Below are positions 58,105 through 64,000 of a DNA stretch of 64,000 nt, piece by piece. Source of the DNA: Klebsiella pneumoniae (GTDB lineage: Bacteria > Myxococcota_A > UBA796 > SXON01); assembly GCA_945862325.1 (NCBI GenBank), contig CAMAXZ010000009.1, positions 54,398-118,397 of the forward strand. Reading direction: 5' to 3'. Position 1 is the first letter of the stretch. Every line of letters starts with the position of its first letter. The notes under the pieces were generated by a model, which did not search any database, was not told the DNA's origin, and saw only the letters and a program-made list of their open reading frames with translations. Made by a program: the position numbers and the translations under genes.

Positions 58105-59174
58105 GAGTCCTCCTGGCCGGTCGCTCGTATCGCCGCGGCCACCCTGGCGGCACCGCGGCCGTCGACGAGCGCGCGTGAGCGGGCGACGAGCGTGGAGCGC
58201 CGCTCGGGGTCGAACGCGAGGCCGGCGATCGCGGCCGCGAGCCGCGTGGCCGACAACGCCTCGACGCGCCCAAGGTACACGTGCGCCCCCGCCGCCGCGA
58301 GGGCCTCGGCGTTGGCTTCCTGGTTCGGGGCGACCGCCACGCACACCGTGGGCACGCCCGCCGCAGCGCGCTCCCACGTCGTGCCGCCTCCGGCGCCCAC
58401 GAACACGTCGGCGGCCGCCATGGCGGCCGCGAAGTCGGCGATGTGGCGGTGCAGGCGCCATTCGGTGCGTCCGTGCACGCGTGCCACGAGGGCGTCCCAC
58501 GCCGGGTTGGACGCGCCGGCGACGATGTCGGCCGTCAGCGCCGGGAGCGTGTCGAGGGCGTCGAGCGCCACGAACGTGGCCCCGGGGAGGTCGGCGCCAC
58601 CGAAGCTCACGAGAACGTGATGTCCGTCGGCGCGCACCGCCGCCGAGGGCATCGCGAACTCGGGGCGGATGAGCGCGAAGCGCGGCCCGAGGAGCAGGGT
58701 GCAGCGCTCGGGCACGCGCGCGGCGTAGCGCGCCGCCGTGGCGTCGAGACTCTGATCGACCAACACGTCTGCGTCGTGCGCGCGATTCGCGAGATCGTCG
58801 ATCACGACGATGCGCCGGGCGAGGCGCCGCGCGGCGACCTCCCAGCGCGCGTCGAGCGCGTAGTGATCGACCACGAGCGCATCCCAGCCGCCCCCGGCCG
58901 CGGCGCGGAGCGCGTCCACGTCGGGCGCCCACGGGATTGGCGCCTCGATGTCCGTGGTGGTGATCTCGCCTTCGTACGCCGAGGGCAGCTCGATCAGCCC
59001 GAAGCCGCGCTCCCGCACCCGGTCGGACACGTTGCCGGGCAGCCCCCGCGACGCGAACGTGACCGACACGTCGAGCGCGCGCAGGGCGTCCGCGAGCGTC
59101 AGGCAGCGCGCAACGTGGCCGGTGCCGATGAACACCGACGCGTCGGCGCGGATCAGCACGCGTTTCGACGTCAC
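58101..59174 (-). CDS. pseG: UDP-2,4-diacetamido-trideoxy-altropyranose hydrolase PseG
   Basis: 357 residues. A GT-B-fold hydrolase that removes UDP in the pseudaminate pathway. RADASVFIGTGHVARCLTLA is the PseG start, with the GxGHxxR element. Later LVSFGGADLPGATFVAL and VGAGGGTTWERAAAGVPTVC (nucleotide-binding loop) match the family. GTG 59174 overlaps the pseC stop by 4 bases; its own stop overlaps pseI. Confidence 0.9.
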   Translation of the reverse strand: MTSKRVLIRADASVFIGTGHVARCLTLADALRALDVSVTFASRGLPGNVSDRVRERGFGLIELPSAYEGEITTTDIEAPIPWAPDVDALRAAAGGGWDALVVDHYALDARWEVAARRLARRIVVIDDLANRAHDADVLVDQSLDATAARYAARVPERCTLLLGPRFALIRPEFAMPSAAVRADGHHVLVSFGGADLPGATFVALDALDTLPALTADIVAGASNPAWDALVARVHGRTEWRLHRHIADFAAAMAAADVFVGAGGGTTWERAAAGVPTVCVAVAPNQEANAEALAAAGAHVYLGRVEALSATRLAAAIAGLAFDPERRSTLVARSRALVDGRGAARVAAAIRATGQEDS

Positions 59175-60307
59175 ATCGCAGCCCGCAGCGCGGCCACCAC
59201 CTCGTCCTGCTGCTCGTCCCGGAGCGCCGCGTACATCGGCAGGCTCAGCGCCTCGCGGCCGTAGGCCTCGGCCGCGGGGAAGTCGCCCGGTCGGAAGCCG
59301 AGGCGGCGGTAGTAGGGTTGGAGGTGGACCGGCATGTAGTGCACGTTCACCCCGACTCCTGCCGCGCGCATCCGCGCGAACACCGAGGCCCGGTCCTCCA
59401 CCCGCACGACGTACAGGTGCCACGCCGACGCCGCCTCCGTCTGACGACCGGGGAGCGCGACCGGAAGCGACGCGAGGAGATCGTCGTAGCGCTCCGCGAG
59501 CGCCCGTCGCCTCGCGACGAACGCGTCGAGCCGCGTGAGCTGGGAGGCGCCGAGCGCCGCCTGGAGATCGGTCAGCCGGTAGTTGAATCCGAGCGCCACC
59601 TGCTCGTAGTACCAAGGGCCTTCCGGCGTCCCTTCCATCTGCGCGGGCTCGCGGGTGACGCCGTGGCTGCGGAGCAGCCGCAGGCGATCGGCGAGCCGCT
59701 CGTCGGAGGTCAGGATGGCGCCGCCCTCGCCGGTCGTGACGATCTTGACGGGGTGGAAGCTGAAGACGGTCATGTCCGCCCACTCGCCGCTGCCCACCGG
59801 AGAACCCGCATACGCCCCGCCGACGGCGTGCGAGGCGTCCTCCACCACCAGGAAGCCGTACGTGCGCGCGAGCGCGCGGATGCGGCGGAGGTCGGCGCTC
59901 TGGCCGCCAAAGGCGACCGGGATGACCACCTTCGGGACCCGGCCGGCCGCAGCGGCTCGCTCCAGTTTGACCGCGAGCGCGTCGGCGTCGAGGTTCCAGG
60001 TGCGCGGATCGATGTCGACGAAGTCGACGTCCGCGCCGCAGTATCGGGCGCAGTTCGCGCTGGCTACGAAGGTGTTCGGGGTCGTCCACACGAGGTCGCC
60101 CGGGCCGACACCCGCGGCGAGGCAGGCGAGGTGGAGGCCCGCGGTGGCGTTGGAGACGGCGACGACGTGCGCGGCGCCCGTCCGCTCGGCGAGGGCGCGC
60201 TCGAAGCGGGGCACGGCGGGCCCCTGCGTGAGCCAGTCGGAGCGGAGCACCGCGACGACCGCGTCGACGTCGGCGTCGCTCACGTCTTGACGCCCATACG
60301 GGATCAT
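59171..60307 (-). CDS. pseC: UDP-4-keto sugar aminotransferase PseC
   Basis: 378 residues. A DegT/DnrJ/EryC1-family PLP aminotransferase that forms UDP-4-amino-4,6-dideoxy-AltNAc. IPYGRQDVSDADVDAVVAVL is the PseC-type start; VVEDASHAVGG carries the PLP-contacting Asp; the Schiff-base Lys is in FSFHPVKIVTTGEGG. GFNYRLTDLQAALG and HYMPVHLQPYYRRLGF are further hallmarks. ATG 60307 overlaps the pseB stop (ATGA). Confidence 0.95.
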   Translation of the reverse strand: MIPYGRQDVSDADVDAVVAVLRSDWLTQGPAVPRFERALAERTGAAHVVAVSNATAGLHLACLAAGVGPGDLVWTTPNTFVASANCARYCGADVDFVDIDPRTWNLDADALAVKLERAAAAGRVPKVVIPVAFGGQSADLRRIRALARTYGFLVVEDASHAVGGAYAGSPVGSGEWADMTVFSFHPVKIVTTGEGGAILTSDERLADRLRLLRSHGVTREPAQMEGTPEGPWYYEQVALGFNYRLTDLQAALGASQLTRLDAFVARRRALAERYDDLLASLPVALPGRQTEAASAWHLYVVRVEDRASVFARMRAAGVGVNVHYMPVHLQPYYRRLGFRPGDFPAAEAYGREALSLPMYAALRDEQQDEVVAALRAAM

Positions 60308-61314
60308 GGGGTCTCGCGGTCCAGGCTGCGCAGGGCCTCGACGTCGAGGAACTGCGGGTTCGTGTCGCTCACGTACTCGAAGTCTTCCGACGCCGGCACG
60401 CCGCGCGCCCCGGTCCCGTCGACCGCGTAGTCGGCGGACACCACGAACTTGATGGAAGGCGCGATCACGAAGTGGCCGGCGAACGCGTACGTGTGGGAGG
60501 CGTCGTCGCGCGAGATCATCATCTCGTGCAGCTTCTCGCCTGGACGGATGCCCACGATGCGATGCGGCAGCTCCGGCGCGAGCGCGCTCGCGAGGTCGAC
60601 GATGCGCGCCGACGGGATGCGGGGGACGAAGATCTCACCGCCGTGCATCCGCCGGAACGCGTCGCGCACGAAGTCCACGCCTCCTTGGAGGGTGATCCAG
60701 AAGCGCGTCATGCGTGGGTCGGTGATGGGGAGGGAGTCGGCGCCGTCGGCGATCAGCTTCCGGAAGAACGGGAGCACCGAGCCGCGAGACCCGACGACGT
60801 TGCCGTACCGGACCACGGCGAAGCGCGTCGCGTGCCCGCCCGCGATGTTGTTGGCAGCGACGAACAGCTTGTCGGAGAGCAGCTTGGTCGCGCCGTAGAG
60901 GTTGATCGGGTTGGCGGCTTTGTCCGTGGACAGCGCGACGACCTTGGCGACGTCGTTCTCGAGCGCGGCGTTGATGACGTTCTCCGCGCCTGACACGTTG
61001 GTGCGGATGCACTCGGTCGGGTTGTATTCTGCCGCGGGCACCTGTTTGAGCGCAGCCGCGTGCACGACGTAGTCGATGCCGCGCATCGCCTGCCGGAGGC
61101 GATCGAGGTCCCGCACGTCGCCGAGGAAGTACCGCATGCAATCGGCGGAGAACTCCTGCTGCATCTCGAACTGCTTGAGCTCGTCGCGGGAGTACACCAC
61201 CACGCGGCGCGGCCGGTGTTCGCGCAGGAGGGTGGCGATGAACCGACGCCCGAAAGAGCCGGTGCCACCGGTGACGAGGATCGCCTTGTCTTCGAAGAGG
61301 TCCGTGGGCCGCAT
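60304..61314 (-). CDS. pseB: UDP-GlcNAc 4,6-dehydratase (inverting) PseB
   Basis: 336 residues. First step of pseudaminate synthesis: C4 oxidation, C6 dehydration and C5 epimerisation of UDP-GlcNAc. AILVTGGTGSFGRRFIATLL binds NADP; YSRDELKQFEMQQEF, HAAALKQVPAAEYNP, STDKAANPINLYGATK (catalytic Asp/Lys and Tyr-x3-Lys) and EIFVPRIPS are family signatures. It is the first gene of the operon, with a 158-base divergent region upstream holding a possible -10 GATACT (61365-61360, minus). Confidence 0.95.
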   Translation of the reverse strand: MRPTDLFEDKAILVTGGTGSFGRRFIATLLREHRPRRVVVYSRDELKQFEMQQEFSADCMRYFLGDVRDLDRLRQAMRGIDYVVHAAALKQVPAAEYNPTECIRTNVSGAENVINAALENDVAKVVALSTDKAANPINLYGATKLLSDKLFVAANNIAGGHATRFAVVRYGNVVGSRGSVLPFFRKLIADGADSLPITDPRMTRFWITLQGGVDFVRDAFRRMHGGEIFVPRIPSARIVDLASALAPELPHRIVGIRPGEKLHEMMISRDDASHTYAFAGHFVIAPSIKFVVSADYAVDGTGARGVPASEDFEYVSDTNPQFLDVEALRSLDRETP

Positions 61315-61448
61315 GGTCGTCCGGGTTGGCGGGAAGCTCGAGCGCTTCCGTGGTCGGGAAGTATCATGCCGTCCGTCGCCCTCCGACACGACCGTAAAGC
61401 CGGAGACCCGCCGACCGATGCACCGGTGCGGTCGCGCGTGGGTTCGCG

Positions 61449-61454
61449 TAGACT
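61449..61454 (+). promoter_or_regulatory. Candidate -10 element TAGACT of the MopE-like gene
   Basis: Preceded by G, 18 bases before the ATG at 61473. It overlaps the left arm of a 6-bp hairpin (61451-61468, one G-T pair) whose right arm holds the SD GGAG. Confidence 0.4.
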
Positions 61455-61472
61455 TCCGGCCCGGAGTCACCC

Positions 61473-64000
61473 ATGATCGTCTCGCTGCTCCTGCTGCTCG
61501 GGTGCCCGCAGGACGTCTCCGTCCTCAAGGCGAGGGTGGACAACGACGGCGACGGCTACACGGCCGAGGCCGACTGCGACGACATGCGCGCGTCGGTGCA
61601 CCCCGACGCCGACGAGCTGTGCGACGGCGCCGACAACGACTGCGACGGGACCGTGGACGAAGAGGGCGCGGTGGACGGCACGACGTACTACGTCGACGCC
61701 GACGGCGACGGGCACGGCGTCGACGGCCCGACCCTCGTCGCCTGCGACCTGCCGGACGGTCGCGCCGCCGTCGCCGACGACTGCGACGACGCCGCCGCCG
61801 AGCGCTTTCCGGGCAACGACGAGGTCTGCGACGGCCTGGACAACGACTGCGACGAGGCGGTCGACGAAGACGCGGTCGACGCGAGCACCTGGTACGTCGA
61901 CGCCGACGAAGACGGCTACGGCGACGGAAACGTGGCGATCACGTCGTGCGATCCCCCGGTCGGCTACGTCCTCGACGGGACGGACTGCGACGACGACGCG
62001 TACCCGATCCACCCCGACGCGCCCGAGACCGACTGCGCGGACCCGACCGACTACAACTGCGACGGGAGCGTCGGGTACGCGGACGCCGACGGCGACGGCG
62101 TGGCCGCGTGCGAAGATTGCGACGACACGACGGCGGAGCGGAGCCCGTACAACGCCGAGCGCTGCGACGACGCCGACGTGGACGAGGACTGTGACGGGGC
62201 GTCGGACGACGCGGACGACTCCGCCGAATCCACGACGATGACCGCCTGGTACCGGGACTATGACGGCGACCGCTGGGTGAGCGGCACCGGCGTGGCGGTG
62301 GTGCAGTGCGACACGCCGAGCGACGCCTACGCGTCGGCGCTCGGCGACTGCGACGACCTCGACGACGCCATCAACCCCGGCGCCGACGAGGTGTGCGATC
62401 CGGACGACGTGGACGAAGACTGCGACGGCGCGGCGGACGACGCCGACGGTTCGACCGAACCGTCGAGCTTCCTAACCTTCTACGCGGACGTCGACGAGGA
62501 CGCCCACGGCGACCCCTCGCGCTCGATCAGCCAGTGCGACCCCATCGCCGGCTTCGTCGCCGACGCGACCGATTGCGACGACCGCGACGCCGCCCGCAAC
62601 CCCGCCGAGGTGGAGGTGTGCGACGCCGCCGACAAGGACGAAGACTGCGACAGTCTGTCCGATGACGCCGACCCGAGCGTGAGCGACGCGACGCGCTGGT
62701 TCGTCGACGCCGATGACGACGGCTACGGCGACGACGCCACCGTCGTCACCGCGTGCGACCAGCCCGCGGACACGGTGTCCGTGGGCGCGGACTGCGACGA
62801 CGCGGAGGCGAGCATCAACCCCGGCGCCGACGAGGTCTGCGACGCCGCGGGCACCGACGAGGATTGCGACGGGCTCGCCGACGACGACGACCCCTCCACG
62901 CTCGAGGCGAGCCGCGCGTCCTGGTACCTCGACGACGACGGGGACGGCTTCGGCGATCGCGCCGAGGAGCTGCGCGCCTGCGACAACCCCAGCCCGTCGA
63001 CGCGCGTCGCGGACGGCTCGGACTGCGACGACGTCTCCGACAGCGACAATCCGGCGGCGACCGAGATCTGCGACAACGGCGACGACGACGACTGCAGCGG
63101 CGTCGCCGACGACGGATGCGGCGTCGAGTACACCTTGGAGTCCAGCTCCTCCGCCGACTCCGACGCTACCGGCATCGTGTACGGCGAAGGTACGGGCGCG
63201 GGGCTCGGCGCCGCGATGACCGTGGCGGATCTCGAGGACGACGGGTCGCTGGACGTGATCGTGGCGTCGCAGGGGTACAAGACCTCGGGACGCGGCCGCG
63301 TGTACGCCTACGACACGATGCCGACGGGCGTCGCCGAGGCCGACGCGGGGGCGAGCGCGGTGGTCGCGGGGTCGACCGTCAGCTCGTTCGACATGGGCTA
63401 CGGGGTGTACGGCCTAGGTGACTTCGACGCCGACGGGCGCGACGAGCTGGCGGTCGTCGCGCAGTGGGGTGCCACCCGGTACGTCTATGTGTTCCAGGGC
63501 GAATCGCTCGTTGGTTCGGTGTCCTACGGCGTCTGGTACGACTACGAGACGTGGACCGGTCCCGCGGCGCCCGCCGGCGACTTCGACGCGACGACGGGCA
63601 ACGACGAGATCGCCATCGCCTACACGAGCAGCAGCTCGTCGGCCGGGGCGGTGCTCGTGTACGGCTACGCGTCGTCGGGCCTCACCCTGCGGACGACGAT
63701 CAGCGGCGAAGACGCGAGCGACTACGCGGGCTACGGCCTCGCGGGCGGCGCCGGGAACGACGCCGACGGCGACGGCTACGACGACCTGTTCGTCGGCGCC
63801 TACGGCGACGACACCGCGGCGTCCAACGCCGGGGCGGCCTACATCGTGACCGGGCCGGCCACCAGCGCGTACGATCTGTCGGCGGCGACCAAGATCACCG
63901 GCGGTGCGGCGACGGACTACTTCGGGGTGGGCGTGTTCGCTCCGGGCGACGTCGACGGCGACGGCGCGGTCGACCTCGTCGTCGGCGCCTCCGGCGCCGA
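61473..64000 (+). CDS. MopE-like lipoprotein with FG-GAP repeats (runs off right edge)
   Basis: At least 842 residues, open to the window end. Signal MIVSLLLLLGC has Cys 11. Residues about 20-555 contain eight MopE-type putative metal-binding repeats, each combining a YVDADGDGYG-like stretch with a CDxxDNDCDG-like stretch (for example DEVCDGLDNDCDE). From about 570 come FG-GAP/integrin-alpha-like propeller repeats (MTVADLEDDGSLDVIV, GDFDADGRDELAVV, NDADGDGYDDLFVGAYGDD, GDVDGDGAVDLVVGAS), each with a Ca-binding DxDxDG loop. It is a large surface protein, probably for metal or ligand binding or adhesion. SD GGAG lies 6 bases before the ATG. The C-terminus is unseen. Confidence 0.9.
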   Translation, partial: MIVSLLLLLGCPQDVSVLKARVDNDGDGYTAEADCDDMRASVHPDADELCDGADNDCDGTVDEEGAVDGTTYYVDADGDGHGVDGPTLVACDLPDGRAAVADDCDDAAAERFPGNDEVCDGLDNDCDEAVDEDAVDASTWYVDADEDGYGDGNVAITSCDPPVGYVLDGTDCDDDAYPIHPDAPETDCADPTDYNCDGSVGYADADGDGVAACEDCDDTTAERSPYNAERCDDADVDEDCDGASDDADDSAESTTMTAWYRDYDGDRWVSGTGVAVVQCDTPSDAYASALGDCDDLDDAINPGADEVCDPDDVDEDCDGAADDADGSTEPSSFLTFYADVDEDAHGDPSRSISQCDPIAGFVADATDCDDRDAARNPAEVEVCDAADKDEDCDSLSDDADPSVSDATRWFVDADDDGYGDDATVVTACDQPADTVSVGADCDDAEASINPGADEVCDAAGTDEDCDGLADDDDPSTLEASRASWYLDDDGDGFGDRAEELRACDNPSPSTRVADGSDCDDVSDSDNPAATEICDNGDDDDCSGVADDGCGVEYTLESSSSADSDATGIVYGEGTGAGLGAAMTVADLEDDGSLDVIVASQGYKTSGRGRVYAYDTMPTGVAEADAGASAVVAGSTVSSFDMGYGVYGLGDFDADGRDELAVVAQWGATRYVYVFQGESLVGSVSYGVWYDYETWTGPAAPAGDFDATTGNDEIAIAYTSSSSSAGAVLVYGYASSGLTLRTTISGEDASDYAGYGLAGGAGNDADGDGYDDLFVGAYGDDTAASNAGAAYIVTGPATSAYDLSAATKITGGAATDYFGVGVFAPGDVDGDGAVDLVVGASGA

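Noticed and set aside
1..64000. tRNA, rRNA, transposase or phage genes
   Set aside because: None was recognised on either strand; base composition looks even throughout, with no sign of a recently acquired island.

Overview
The window is very GC-rich and almost fully coding. No intergenic gap exceeds about 265 bases, and many neighbouring genes overlap by 1 to 11 bases (ATGA, GTGA, TGATG junctions). It carries about a dozen lipoproteins with very short signal peptides, Asp/Thr/Ser linkers and Ca-type Asp repeats (thrombospondin type 3, MopE-like). It also has a Tad locus with fused ATPases and several large multidomain fusions. Together this suggests a free-living Gram-negative bacterium of the Myxococcota or a related former deltaproteobacterial lineage. 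That is inferred from style; no rRNA or phylogenetic marker is present. I saw no tRNA, rRNA, CRISPR array, insertion sequence or prophage gene.

Layout. 1-1406 (minus): edge of a membrane gene and an FtsH-like AAA ATPase whose protease domain is replaced by an Sm-like tail. 1520-6033 (plus): three surface lipoproteins. 6093-12724 (plus): a run of seven genes, of which msrA to PhyH is tightly coupled: lipoprotein MsrB and MsrA, radical SAM/SPASM enzyme 1, P-loop ATPase, helical-repeat partner, radical SAM enzyme 2, PhyH-type dioxygenase. This is the best candidate here for an undescribed system. 12690-14615 (minus): MFS-acyltransferase fusion, divergent from a SoxC-like sulfite dehydrogenase with its cytochrome c (14730-16507). 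Then a lipoprotein, a LysR regulator, and a PNGase F-like lipoprotein coupled to a carotenoid-desaturase-like flavoenzyme (16593-21693).

21697-27320 (minus): a fatty-acid-hydroxylase-family membrane protein behind two tandem paralogous exported proteins, one carrying a long insert with a TonB-receptor-plug-like motif. 27406-38802: mostly housekeeping and small exported proteins. These are a DUF962 protein, an SDR, a PPIase/FabL-like reductase/esterase lipoprotein operon, a membrane coiled-coil protein with a HAD phosphatase, a STAND-like TPR protein, an AlkX/YcaQ-type glycosylase and two small lipoproteins. 38825-45186: salicylyl-CoA 5-hydroxylase fusion, MepA-like endopeptidase with a probable CTG start, uvrB and a divergent helix-hairpin-helix-like protein sharing a LexA-like operator, and a redoxin.

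45189-52338 (minus) is a compact Tad pilus locus: three Flp-type pilins, prepilin peptidase, CpaB, secretin, a TadZ-TadA fusion, one TadB-like platform protein and a DsbD-N-type protein. 52370-61314 (minus) is a surface-glycan locus: pseB, pseC, pseG, pseI, then a GSCFA/PhyH fusion and a capsule-type glycosyltransferase. A MopE-like lipoprotein starts at 61473 and runs off the right edge.

Many of the exported-protein genes share one promoter style: a GTAnnnT -10 element 6 to 24 bases before the start codon, which implies leaderless or very short-leader transcripts.
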